Below are positions 25,101 to 40,100 of a stretch of 64,000 nucleotides of DNA, one piece after another. The position numbers were made by a program, and so were the translations under genes. How positions within the stretch are numbered: position 1 is the first letter of the stretch; each line of letters opens with the position of its first letter. The stretch is from Plectrocnemia conspersa (lineage: Eukaryota > Arthropoda > Insecta > Trichoptera > Polycentropodidae). The DNA is taken from the NCBI GenBank assembly GCA_009617715.1, contig VTFK01000401.1:124001-188000 (forward strand), in the 5' to 3' direction. A model generated the notes under the pieces. It searched no databases. It was not told where the DNA came from and saw only the letters and a program-made list of their open reading frames with translations.

Positions 25101-28100
25101 AGAGCAAAATATTAATCAATCCTTGGACAATCGGGTTAGTACTTTCAATACTTTAAAAACTGAAATTCAATTATTTCTATTGCCAATTTTACGTACAAAT
25201 GTTCCAGATTTGAAGCTAATGTTTTTTGGGATTCTTGGCTAAACGTAGACGTCCGGCCAATCTATCGCTTATTCTTCGAAACTGACAGATTATTGATTGA
25301 GTTAAGCGCCGAACATTTAAAGATCCTGGGCGGTATATTGAATTTTTATCAGAAAAATCAGGAAATGATTATGGTGAGTTTTTACTAGTCTCTTTTAATG
25401 ATTTTCAGATTGTATTTATTTTTAAATTATGTTTTAGACATCTTTAAACAGTTTGACCGGAAGTGGTGATTTTGAAAAGAGACTGGAAACTGCCGACGAT
25501 TTTACGTTTTCATTTTGGAATCAGGTTTCTCCGCAAGATCAGCACTATAAAGACGATTTGAGGTATTGTTAAAGACTCGGGAGACAAGAGTTTATGTTTA
25601 ATGTTTAATTTAATCTTAATGTGGTACAGAGCTGGCGCATTCAAGTTTATACAAAGCGATTCTGGAACTCCTCTTCCATATCAAGTTTTTATCGGACACA
25701 AAGGTCTCACGTGGAGATATCCACAGCCGAGGGCTATCACGTGTGTTCAGAGTTTCCCGGTTCCGTTCCAAGTGAGTTCAGTATTCTTTGTAGTTATATA
25801 TCATAAGCGATCTATTGTACCGGTTACTTTTATCGTTTAGGTTATCATCGGTGACGAAATTTCCTCCGCGCAACAAGAATCAATATTGTGCACGTTGGAG
25901 TATTATTCTGAAATTCTCAATGATTTTCAGTATTACGCCAGGTTCTCAATTAGACAGGATCAGCGTTTGAAACTTGAGCAGACCAAATTTGACCATCGTG
26001 AGTATGTTTAAACAATTATCTATAGATATATAATATCTTACTTTCGGCTAGTTTTGTTGGACCAAGAGCATGATTTTCTTATTTCCCGTTCGACTGTCTC
26101 GCCAAAATAGTAACAAAATACAATTACATGCTGTATATACTGATTTTGAAAAAGCTTTCGACAAAGTTTGTCATGGGCAATTAGTAAAAATATAGTTGGA
26201 CCTCGGCTGCTCAGATGATTTAACTCAATTGAGCGATTGTAGATAGTTCGTAACCAATGGCAGCCGATTGTCAAAAGAATATTTCACCACTTCGAGAATT
26301 CCTCAAGGATCCAATCTGGGTATTCTGCTCTTTGTGTTATTTAATAATGACAAATTCAAGTTTTCTTCTGTATGCAGATGATTTAAAATTGCTTAGATGC
26401 ATTCTATCTGTTGCGTACTCTTTCTCTCTACAGACTAATATAGATTCTCTATTGAGTTAAACTTCCGTCAACCATCTGCCCTTTAGTATCGGTAAATGCC
26501 ATATTATGCCATTTCCCCGATCTCATTTAGCATCAAAATATTTCTACGATCTAGTTGGGAATGTTATCTTTAGAAAAACTTCTATTAAATACCTCGGAAT
26601 CACTTTAAAGTAAGCGGAGGTTCTCTCAATGTGTAAACGACGTTCGCCAGTTGCTTGGCTTTGTTGAACGTCTTCAAGTCATGATTGCATTCTCTTTTTT
26701 TGTTCTTATATAAACGTTGAAACGTGTATACTATTTAAAAAATCCCAGTACAGTGGTACATCGACTTACGAGTGATTTGATTAACGAGTTTTTCGAGAAC
26801 CAAGCAAATTTTTTTTTTATAAATTTGACTCGATATACGAGCAAAAAAACGTAATGCGTAACTTAAAAATATACTTTATCATTAATTTAAGTATTATGTA
26901 TTTACAATTTTAATTTCCATTAATACATTTCAGTTTTTCCCATTGAAATGGATTAATGGCATTTTAATTCAATTCAATGGGGAAAATTGTTTTTGAAATA
27001 TGGTAATTTGAGTTACGAGCTTCGTCCCGGAACGAATTAAACTTGTAAGTCAAGGCACCACTGTATGCCTAAATACCTTAGAATTCATTTCACGTGTTTA
27101 TGATTTATTTTTAGGTACTGTGTTGTCTTCGATGTGGAGGGTGGTTATGCACTCAACCGAAGCCGAGATCGGAAAGGAAAGATCCAGCCAGAAACACATA
27201 TACTTCAACAAAAATAAATACACAAATCATGTATGAATATAATATTATGGGGTGGTAATTTAATTCCCGGATTGACCCAATTTAAATGTTTGGTTATAAA
27301 AGCATAGTGAATAAATGCTCTTGTTTGTAGATATTTTATCAGAATAATATTACTTGCACTATTAAGAATATGTTCAATAACCACCAATGAGACATATTCT
27401 AATTGCAACAATTAACAGCCTAATATATATGTTTGCCACAAAGATAAGCTATTTTTAGTTATATGAAAAATTGTTACAGATTTCAATTGTAGCATTAGTA
27501 TTTTTAATATTTTTGCCTAGCAGACGACTTTGCACTGTTGAGGAATGTACACTTGCTCTTTCTGTAAGTCGTCGCCAGTCTTTGTAGGGCTTATTTTGCT
27601 GTTTCTTAACAGTAGGACACATCTTCTTTCTTGGTGGTTTTTATTTTTGAGCTTTTTCTCTCCCTGCGGGGTAAAATTGAGCTAGTTTCTTTATGGAGTT
27701 TCATCAGCTTGTTTAATGCACTTTTAGAAATGCCAGACTCTTGCTATCTGCCTTTGGGTCATATCAGTATATTCAGACACTGTAATAAGGTGACCAGACG
27801 TCCTCAAAATATTTTTCCTTTGTCCTAAAACAAAAATGTCCAATGTATCCTTTATTTTTCTTCGGTGGTACCCTTAAATTAAGGCGACTATACGTCCTCT
27901 TTTGAGTAGAATTGTCTTCCTCAAAAAATTTGTTCTTTTGGTACTCTTCGAACAAAAATGTTCTGGGTGACCTTTTTCTTAGCTCACAGTATCCTTAAAT
28001 GAATAAAAATTTCCGACCTTTTTTAGCTCTTGGACATCTCTAATTGAACAAAAATTTCCAAGATGACTTTTAGCGTCTTTTGATATTTTCAAAATCTGGT

Positions 28101-31100
28101 CACCTAAGTGTAATAACCTTAGAAAGGACTTCTATTGATGAATTCATTACTCATACTCATCCAAACTGACACTAAAAACTGAAGATAACAACCAAAAATC
28201 TTAGTAATAAGTAACATAAGGTGACCAGATTTTTAAAATATCAAATAACACTAAAAATAAATAGGTCATTATTGCTGCCGGAGTTAAACAAATCATATAG
28301 AAAATTTTGGTCCAATGACCATCTCTAAAATTTTTTTAAGAATGAGAAATTGCTATTGATGCTCAAAAATAAAAATAAATTTTTTTGATTTTGTATAATG
28401 GACAAAAATTTTGAGGATGTCTGGTCACCTTATGTAACACCAGGAAGTTGAAACAAAAAATGTAAATTAATTCGGTAACAAAACGTCCATGTGCGCGATT
28501 TGAAGTTAGTGTCATTAAAGCGACATTGACAATTTCTAATAGTGTTGCCATGACGATATGTGAAGAAAATATCAATATGACAAAAAATGCTTTGTCCACA
28601 TTAACCCTTTCATCGCGCTTGACGGCTCCAGCCCTCATGGCGAACCATCCACAGACGTGGATGATGGACCTAATCATCGTCAAACTTTGAACCTTATATA
28701 ACGGTTGTTTCATATATTTTAAGGTTAAAAATTGCTTCAATATTAAAACCTTTAACGACAACTCTTGAGGTTTGCTTAAAAACATTTGTAGATACATTAA
28801 AATTAAATATTTTTTAAAGAATTATTGATGTTTGATGTATTTTGAATGGCAAAACGTTTTTTTACAATTTACATTCGACACATATTCTAACTTATGAATT
28901 GAAAAAAACTTTAGGTATAAATTGATATGTCCATTATATTTTATGAAGTAACAGGATAAATTTATGTATAAAAAAACTAATTTCTTAATTCATTAAAAAC
29001 ATCACCGCGCATGGATGTTGTATTGAAATATTTTAAACGCACCCAGAGGGTTAATTTGCATAAGGGAGTATATATATATATATATACACACAATAGATTT
29101 AAAAAAAATGGTGCACACATGTAAAAGAAGGCAATGTAAAACCACTACACCTAATATATAACAAGAAAACTTGTATACTTTGATATTACACTACACTTTT
29201 GATTTAATTTCCCCCGTCGGTCCATACGTAAATTGCATTGCCACTCTGTATGTAATAATATATTTCAATTCAAGCTATGATGCTCATGCTTCGTCTTTTC
29301 AGGAAATTTATAAATTGCCTATGACGAGAGATAGAGCCTCATGCTCTTTTCCAATAAGTTCTAAAGCATTAGCTGCGTGTCTTCGTATCGATTCTCTGTA
29401 TACTCCCCACCTGTTGCCTGGTTTACAAGCTACCTTCAATGTATCAATGGTTGAAGTGATTTTTTTCAATAACAATAGACACAGGTATGTTTCAAATGTT
29501 CTTTGGTTAAGTTTATTGTAACTAATAATGTGTTGTTTTTAGGCCGTTACCATTTTTACTGTCAAGTCTACAGTTGTACGAACCGAATGGTTTGTTGCCG
29601 TCTTATCATGTGTTTTGCAGTGCCTCTTTGCAATCGTTTCAACTACAAGGCAGTGCTTGGAGTGATAAAATATTGATGGCAAAGATGGAGTTCGACGCTA
29701 AGTAAATAATTACATCTACCTTCCTCTTCATATATGTTTTATATATCTCTCATACTTGAGTGCCAATCTTGTTTACAGATTTGATGTTATAGAAGGCAGC
29801 GAGATGCTTCTAGACAACGTCGTCGATTTAAAAGAAGTCTCATTTTTGATCAGCAGAGACGAAGAAGGCGAGGTAGAATCATTAATTCACATGAACGACG
29901 CTTTGATTCATTGCGGGCCACAACATATACAAACGTTGAACACATCGTATCAGATTTGGAAGGACATTTTGCTATCAAATATTCTTATGACGGTTAGATT
30001 AAATCTTTTCAACTATATTACATAAGATCAAATTCATTATTCATATGTCTTTTAGGCTTCAGTCGAATTTTTGACATCGCAAGACAATCAGGCATGTTAC
30101 GATTGTACGCACAGTAAACCGGATATGGTCATACCGAAATACGTGATATGTAACGATTCGAATCTAACTCTGAGATTCGGTCAGATAGGAACAGACGAGA
30201 ACATCGTACTCGAAACGAGAAAATGTCATTTATACTCTTGGAAAATGTATCACGCCACTAAGGAATTATTCGTTGCTATTAATCTAGGAAATTGGAATGC
30301 ATCGAAAGGGCTCAGTATCGAAAAGCCCGGAACAACAGTCGTTCAATTGACTAACGAGAGTGTTTCTTCGACTGTTTCCATCGTTGTATTGGTAGAAGTC
30401 ATATCACCGGTGCATCGTTGTGTTACATTCATGGGTCAGTTGGTATTTTTTAACATGTTTCATACAATGTTCTGTGTAAAAGTAAGTTGTTTGCGGTTTT
30501 GTTATTTGTTATAATTGTACTAATCTATGATAATGAATTTATATCGATGTTCCAGATATATCATAAAGGTGTTCTACAATTGCATGGTGTATCAGGATCT
30601 CCATATGTGACTATCGATAAGAGTAATAGATCACATTCAATGCTGATTGACACTAGTGGTGATACAACTATGAGGTAGACTATACTTACAAATATTTATA
30701 TAGTTTATATAGTTACACGTGTATATTACTTTAGGTTACATTTTTCCCAATCCGAAGCTGGATGGTCCGGAGACATTCCTGTCAAAGAATGTTCAAAAGG
30801 AAACATGCCATGGCTGGTTAAAGGTGAGTTAAAATAAATATTCATTACTATTCTTTTATTCCGGTTAATAAATACTCATACATTCATTTTCAGTTCCAAT
30901 CAGTTCAGCTCAATATCAATACACTTCAGTCTGGTGCAGGGTGATCAAAAACAATGCTCACAACAGGACACTGATTGTGTTATCGCCGTTATATATAATC
31001 AAATCACATTTGCCGACAGAAATATCTGTACGTATATCAGAATAACAATAATGAATATAATAATGTTGAAGATTCAAATAATTGTTATATAAAATTTTAG

Positions 31101-34100
31101 ATCAACGTCAACTCGGAAGGTTTTGAGTGCAGCCCTGTTGATTCTCTAGTCGACGGGAAAGGTGCTATACGCATGTTATCCTGTCCTGGTACTACTTCTA
31201 CAAAACATGAAATATTCATAGATAAACTGTATGTTGATTCTGTAAAAAAAAATATTATTATTTTTTTTGAGATTTTATCTCATAATTAAGAGAGCTAAGA
31301 TGCAAAAATGTCTCTAAAAATACATTTTTAAGATACGAATCTCATCGTACAGTTTCTAATGTTCTTCAAGATATACTGAAAACTTCAAAAGAAAAATAAG
31401 TGCAAATAATTGTTGATTCTTTGCTCAATGCTGATGATTTGGGTTAGAATCAGACTGCGTGTGTAATGGCATAATGCTAGATTAGAAAACATCAGATTTC
31501 TGAAATATCCAATTCGGATGTACGGTATCTGCTTGGCGGAAATATTCCACACTGGTCCTTTTTTTTGTTTAAGTAAGGTCCAACGGTTTTTAATGAAATT
31601 GTTTCGGCTATATTAATTAGTGATGGGAACGATTCCAAAATATTTACCGATTACGATACAATTCCCGATACCTCTTTAAATTTCCGATTCCTACAATATA
31701 AAAATAATGAATATAAAATTTAATATTTTTACTACTATTACTAAAAATCATTTATTTAAATTATTTTTTTTATTCAAAATTAATAAAAAAAATGTACATT
31801 GCACAAAGTATATTTAATAATAAAACATTTAGTAGAATAATTTACACAAAAGCTTATAAAATATAGGATATAATGTTTATTGAAAAAGTGGTGTAAAAGC
31901 TTAAACCAGAGTTTCTAAACCTTTTTTGTGCCACGCCCCATTTTAATGCCTCAAAAGGTATTACTTATCAATTCATATTTCAGTCCTAAAATAACTAAAT
32001 TATGATGTAAAAACACTATCAACTCTCCAGTTCCGTCTTTCAACCGTAAAAAATCCAAAAAATCGTTTTTGGAATCGGTTAGGTTAAAAATCTCTAATTC
32101 CGATATCCAAAAAAGTTCCAATATTTCTGATTCTGATTTGACGTCCCATCACTACTATTAATATTGTGAATAGACGTCTGCGTAGATACACAAAACTATT
32201 TTTTTTTTATTTGTTATGCTAATAAAATCTCCGATTTTTAGCAAATTCGAGGCACAAATCTATTAATTTTATTTCATTTTTAACAAGACTTTTGTAACAA
32301 ACACTATATTGAACATTTCAAGCATCACTAAGATAATTTTGTGGCTCTATTGATATATTACTGACTCAGACCACAATAAGCTCCTTTTGATTGAATATGA
32401 ATAGTCAATTCTTTATTATGTGCGTCAGAATCCTACTTTTTATAGTTTACAAAGGATAAAACCTTATTGGTCAAATGTTTCGTTTCTCTTTGTGATCTGT
32501 ATCTGGTATGTCCATGTTTTTTAACCAATCTTGTATTTATATTGTAATAAATATCGGCTCTTACCACTCATGAAATATTGTTACTATTTTATAGATGTGT
32601 CATTTAGCAGCTTTATAAATTCATCCAGTCTAATTGCCCTTTTACATTGTCTAATGAATAAATTTTTTAACCTCGGATTATAAGACACTCATACTTTCAT
32701 CAAATTCAATAGAATGTGCTATAACGATTTTTATTCATGCTTTGTATATTTTAATAATATTAATTTGCCTGATTCTAATTATATGGCTGCTTTTGCATCT
32801 AAGCTCATCGTTATATGTATATCAATATTAAGATTCGTTATTCATCTATGTATTTATATATATGATTTATATTTTTGTAGATACCCTGAAAAAGAATATA
32901 ATGACACAAAAATACCTCTGTCGTACAATCTTGTGGATCAATCTACATTCTTCTCTATGAAAGAAGAAAATCCAAACATTGACATAATTTTAAATGATGT
33001 TAAAAATTGGTAAGCACTATAAATCTCATAATTATTACAAAAAAACATTGAAACAATGCCCGTGTGTAACTCATAAAGTCAGTCGCGAGTGAAATAATTG
33101 ATTTAAGCTTGGCTAAATTATTATATTTTTTTGTTCATAGATGTTATAATATCAGGCATGTCATATTGGAGAGGGGGCAGGGGGGTATCTGCACTTTCTT
33201 AAATTTGACCAGAAAAATGCATGTCATTTAATGAAATACTATTAATATTAATGAAATCGAAATATTAATAAAAAATAACCACTGACTGAAATGACATTTC
33301 TGATTCTAAACCAGAAATTCTCAGGTTATCTCTAAAAGAAAATCTTAATACATTTTTTAAGTATGTCATTTCAGTGAAATTATGTCGAAATACATTTTCA
33401 ACTGTAGATATATATTTTTATCAGTGAAAATATAATTTAAGTGGATAGTGCTATTAAAATTATATGATTTAACTTTTCCATATGTAGTAATATATACATT
33501 TATGTACTTATCATTATTTAATCACATCCAATATATAAATGTTACAGTGAAGTTATATTTTCACTAATAAAGTCCAAATACATTTTCACCAATAGATTTA
33601 TATTTTTACTAGCAAAAATTGAATCGCTTTTATTAATTTTTAATAAAATTAAATGGTCAGAATTTAAATCAATTTTGGGTCAGAATGAAAATCAAATCTC
33701 AGTCAGAATTTTATTAGCACTATGGTCAGAATAAAAATTTAAAACGGTCAGAATAAAATTAATAAACGGTCAGAAAAAAAGAATAGTGGTCAGAAATAAA
33801 AATAGCATGTGGTCATAATAAAGTAACGTGCTGCCACAGTCACATATTTTACGCAGGAAACTTGAAGTTAACCTATTGTGTTGTTGACAAGAGCTGTTGA
33901 TTCAGCGTTTGGGCGTCAGAATTGCCAAGATGTCAATGACAGACCCAGGCCTTGCAGTCGAACAGTTGTACCAATCTTATACGATAACACTATTGCCACC
34001 TGAAAAAATTGAATTTGACCAAGTGTCAACATAAATCTTACCATTTAATATAAATTCTGAACAATCCAATTTAAATTCTAACCAATTAATAATAATTCTG

Positions 34101-37100
34101 ACCGCTAGTACTCTGACCTTTTAATACAAATTGAATATAAATGCAATATAAATTCTGACCACAACCATATTAAGATTCTGAAATGACGTCCCTGGATAAT
34201 ATAGTCATAGTCTGCAACAAATACACGCAGAATCAAAATAAATCTTATATATAATTGTTCTAATAAATAATAATTTTAGAAACCAATAAAATTTAAAAAT
34301 ACCCAGCCAGACAAGATTATAAATTAATATCAATAACTGCTTTATCATCTAACTTCGGTAAAACTTTTGAAAACCAATTTTCAAATGATTTCCTGTCCAT
34401 ACTTTTTTGATACAGAAGTCCACAGCGAATCTGGGATAAAACTTATCGGTGTTTGCATATCAAAGAATGTTTTAAAGGTACAGTGATAATATTCTTGACA
34501 ACCGTTCCCCGATAACAAACCAATACTGCTCTGTATTCTTACAAACATCGTAACATCCTTCATGACGAACAAACAATTACCGTTCATGTGATGATCACAC
34601 TGAACGATATTATTATACACTGACTATTAAAAATATGAAACTAGTAGTTCTTAAATATTTTCAAGATTTGATTCTAATATTTCGGAATCTGTACTTTTAC
34701 TACTTTAATAATATTTTTCAGGTTAGACTCTTGGAATAAAATAGATAACGAATGGCCATATATATCTGTTGAAGATGGAACAAAATGGAAGTCGGTTAAT
34801 CATCATCATAAAACTGATATAAACGTTAGTGTTTCTACATTCTTCTTTCAATATTACTTACATATGTATTCTTCTCACTCTATACTCATACAGGTACAAT
34901 ATCTTCCTGCGATTCCGGCTGTAGATTCGATGATATTAGATATATCGCCCTGGGCTTTGATGGGTAACTGTAGCGGCTCGACTTTACATCTCCTCGATTC
35001 AAAAAAAGAAACATTGTGTCAGATAAATCACCGAGAAATAATAATACCACCATCTGTTATCTCAAAGGTTGTTTAACTGATAAAATATCTTAATGATCAT
35101 TATGTTTTTAATATTAAAATATTATGTGTGATTATAGGAAGCGTTTTACTATAAAATATATGACGAAAATTCTGCTTTTGTGTCTGATCTGATTACGATC
35201 AGCAACACTCCGCTTGGTCCGTATGAGAAAAAAATACCTGGCAATGTCACTATAGACAATTATTCTTGTATAGCATTGAACTGCGGCGAGAATGTGAGTA
35301 ATATTTAATATTCTTAGGTTAGATAAGTTAGATATGTATTATGCTAATATTATTATGTTTAGATGAAAATTTTCACAATGGGATACGAGATCAAGGAGAA
35401 AATGAGCATGTTTCGACTATCATCCAGATATATTTTCGTTAATCAGTTGCCTTGTGATGTTAAGGTTATTGCTCTTGCCCTCAGTATTAAGTCAAAGACG
35501 TCCATTTTCATACCGTCCAAAGCTGAAGATATTTCTCTTCTAGTTCCTATTAACAATAATAGGTTAGTAGAATTTAATTATTACATTGTAAAAATAAAAT
35601 AATTTATCAATGAATGTACAGTATCTGGGCCAAATATCCGAACTAATACAATAAGATGTCAGTGAAGTAGTGTGACTAATGAAGTGGATAGTTTCTTCTT
35701 CACTTCTATCCTTATCCTTTTCCTCTTCGGGTTCATTGACACTAGAAAAAATTCCTGCTTCACTCATAGATTGAAACCCCTAGTACAACTTATCGTTATT
35801 TAATAACAAAAATATAACATTGCATTATTTTCCAATGAAAAATGTTTTTTGATTTCAAAAAAGCATACATTTCACGCTAATTTTTTATTTAAAATTTATT
35901 AAGACTAATTGCTAATAACGCATATGTTTGGTGACACATATTCCGTGAACTATTTTTGTAAAAATATGTCTGAATGCAGATTAAAATGAACAAATAGAAG
36001 AAAGAATTGCGTGTATGCGATACTTGCTTTTTTTACTTCGCTAGCCATCCCTATCATAAAAAAGAGGCCGTAGTAGCGTGATCATTTCTCCGTTACATAA
36101 CAGAATTACTGGGAACTGCTAGGTACCGTCAAACTTGCCTGAGATAAAGCAAATGTATTCCTTTTATGTTGACACATCCAGCATATTGTATAAAAATATC
36201 GAGCATGTCTAATTAAATTTTAAAAATTAGTAGTATCGAAGGCCAATTTTCTTCCTAATACCGATATTATGGTCTGCAATTAACAGGATTTGTAATTTTA
36301 GTTCTCTTAAATGTTCACGTTCATTGATTTGTTTTTAAATATAAATTGTAATATACACTTTTTTAGTGAATATGTTTCCATTATTACAGTAATTCCGGTG
36401 TGCCGATCAATAAATTTTACATATTGAGAGATGCAAACGGTAACGACGAAGTGTTGCAGCAGAATGTGGAAAATTACAATTTGTACATATCCTGCAGTTT
36501 GCCAGATCAGACTTTCTCCTGCTCGGTGAGATTGGATAGTTTCATGCAGAGGAAAGCGATTACATTGAACATGGATGGAGGAAAAAGTGTAAATAATGCA
36601 GTGTTATGCTATTATAAAAAAAATACGCTAAAATCATTAAGTTTTATTTTTTATATGATTTTAGTTACCTATTATAATAACATGTCAGGAAAACAAAGGC
36701 CAAGTGTTCATCGGCGCATACAAAGACACGTCTCCGCAATTTTTGATTCAAAACAAAGCTGACATGGCCATAGCGGTGGCACAAGTTTTACAAGAATCCA
36801 TCGTTATGGACATGTACAGTTTCGCTTCAAAAGAAACAACGATTCCACAAACGGTATTTTATATTTAATTAATTATATTTTACTTTAGAATATCACTTTA
36901 AAAGTTATCTGTGAAGTTTGTGTTATTTTATTTTTAACACATTATTGACGGAAAGCCAATATTTTGGCTTTACTCGAAGCTTGCCTCTACGTACAATAAC
37001 TTTTTTAATCATCCTATGACTTCACTATGACATCCTATGAGTGTTCCTTTTGTAGATTATTTACTGTTATATAATATGTTAAAAAAAAAAAATATTTTCA

Positions 37101-40100
37101 GGTGGTTCAAGAGTGTCATCGGAGCAACTGGCATTGTGTGATCAATCCCGAAGAAGAGTCCTATTATACAATGCCGACGCAAAGCAACAGATATCCAGAG
37201 CTCTACCAAAGCACAAACGAGAATGTTCCTAATTCAGAGAATTTATATTTGACTTTTGCGTTCTTTAATGGAAACGGTACATGGTCTATTCCTGTCGTTT
37301 TGACTACTTCCACCTTGGAGCAGTTTGTTAAGCTTCCGGGCTATAAAGGCGATATAAAAGTCATGATTGAAAATCATTGTCACTCAACGCTGGTGACCGT
37401 TAATAACGTCACTCAGGTATTATTGCTTTTGTTCCTATAAATTAATAAATATATAATTATTGTGTTCTATCAACAGGATGATATTTCCGCTAGTGATATA
37501 AGGCAAAGATTGTTCGTAAGCGTTCCAGTTGATAATTCTGATAATGCAAGTTATTTTTGAGCAAGTTATTTGTTATCAATATTTTATTACTAATTGTATA
37601 TATTAACATTTCTAGGAGCATCCAAAGGAAGCAATTTATCCTAATAAATATTCAAAGAAAGGTAAATATTTATAAATTTATATCATTATTACAATAAATA
37701 TGTATTATATATGACATCCATATTCAAGATCAGAGTTACCGTTTTAAATGGTTTCTTTAGATGTACAATAATGTATTATAATTTAGTAATGTTTATTCTC
37801 AAAGATTTTATGGAATTTAATATATTTGAGAGTTTTTTTAACCTAACATTATATAAAATAAAATAGCAAGAACCTAACTTTTTTGTTGAAAATATGTTTA
37901 AAAGTTGATAATAAATTGGACATTTAGTGTATTTTTACTTTTCTTTAACTCAATATATCAGCTCTATGGCTATAAATTTAAATAAATGTAACTCTTTAAA
38001 AAAATATGTAGGAAATACTAGAGTTAAAAGACATTCTAAAATAAAAAGTGAAATTTTTTTTACATTTTAATATATCGTAAAACAGTTTTTGAAGACATGA
38101 TAACTGCCATAGTTTAAATCATATTAACATAAAACTTATTCTAAAAATGTATAAGTTCGCTAACACTACTAAAAAATCTATAGGCTATTAAAACAATCTA
38201 AATACGTAAAAAGTTTCTTAACTTTGTTTAAAGATACATACCAGAAAAAATGTAAAGAGATCAAAAGTTACTAAATTATTGCGGTCTTTTCCTGACAGAT
38301 TTTTTGTAAATTTAAATTGCAACTTTTAAGCGTTTAAAAATAAATAATATTGATCAGATATATGTACATTTCAGAATATCATTATTCGAAATTAACAAAA
38401 ATAAGAATTGAACAATGACCGAAATATTAAAATATTATATTTCAATAGCTACAATATATTTATGAAGGGTATACATAACATAACCTCAAAATATTTTTTT
38501 TTGTTTAAATTAGATTTATAAATATAAAATTGCCCTATTGCTTAGTTTTATGGTGGGGATAATGATTGAAATGTTATATTCTATTTTATTCTTGCCTTGG
38601 GGTCTTTATCTTAATAATAAAAAAATAATACTGTACTGTAATATTAATATTTTTATATTAAAAAATCAGATGATAAAGACGACATCTTTAACAAAGGACA
38701 CAAAATGGACGACTCTTTAGAAAATCATAGAAATAACTCAGGTATGATAATTTTATATGTATAACAATTAAAAAGGCTCTCTCACTAACTATGAATTATG
38801 TTTCAGATCGAAAACTCAAACACATGTTGCGAAATTTGAAGATTAACGCAATGTTCAATAGAGTAAATGTCATACTTTGCAATAACAATGACGTTGGCGA
38901 GTTTTCAAGAACCGGCGACATTATATCGCTTACGTTAGACAAATTAGTGACTTCGCTTGCACCGTCGCAAAACGTAAGCAAAATCATATTTATCCCAACG
39001 GGCATTATTAATTTAAGAAACATATCTACGTGTAACACTTGAAGTTAGCAATGGTTCTAAACTTGGCTAAATTGTTTTTTTATATTAAACTTTTGATTTA
39101 TTTGTGTTATAAATGTGTTAAAATCAAAATTTCAGGGATTTAAAGTATCAGTTACTATGGGCGAGTTGCAAATTGACAATCCGCTGTACTTAAATGGAGG
39201 CTATGACTTTAATGTGATGCTCGTAAGACAGCCGAGTCTGCCTATTCAGGAAAAAAAAGACAGAGATTGCGATTGGAAGTCATTGGTGATGTCTAGGATA
39301 TTGAACGTCGAAGATATTTTCAAGGAAGTGGAGATTGATTGTCTGATAAAATGTGCTAACGAGATTGAGATGTGGAAAGAACATAATACAACACATTTAG
39401 GTGATAATATTTACTTATTTATAATGTGGTAAACACAATTAACAACTACTAAGTATGTAGATAAACACCAGACTAAAATCAAAGTCTGTAAATCAGTGAC
39501 ATCTATTTTATTAATATTTCCAAACACTATACAGGACCGACTCAATTGTATTTGAATTATCCATTTCCAAGATTAGGAAAACCTAATCAATTATAATTTT
39601 ATAATAATCCCTAATTCCAAACTCGCAAACAAAATAGAAATTTAAAAATAATAGATTCGAATCATGTTGATAATACATATTAATATTAGAAAAACCATAG
39701 TTTGTTTATGAACACGGTTCAATAATTTTAATTGTTCTCAACGTTAAACAGGTTGGAGCGAATTAAGCATTGTAATCGGCCCCATATCAGTTTACCTCGA
39801 AGACACTTACATCTCGACGTTGGTAGATTTTGTGACAGATTTTATTCCGACGACTATTTTGGTGCATTGTACGCATACCTGTCCGGTAGCAGAAGATTGC
39901 GAAACGCTGGATAATGTCGTATTCATTCCGGACTACATCATTTTGGACGGTCAGGCCGTTTCATACCCTTTCAGATTGAAGCGATTGTGTATTGATCCAT
40001 TAAACGTTCTATTGAGCGTTCATTCCACGGTATTTATCACACTTATAATCTAATAAAATCGTTATCGTGTCTCATAAATTATTCTTCCCTTAATTCTTTC

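Noticed and set aside
29275..29302. Upstream start of VPS13B exon 45 at 29275, with exon 43 ending at 26001
   Set aside because: It keeps frame, but the 29275 acceptor has a poor pyrimidine tract. The model with exon 44 at 27115-27230 uses better splice sites. Kept as an alternative.
32714..33013. Long ORF suggesting an extended VPS13B exon 53
   Set aside because: Only 32881-33009 is supported, by the TTTTTGTAG acceptor and phase. The upstream part is intronic, AT-rich open frame.
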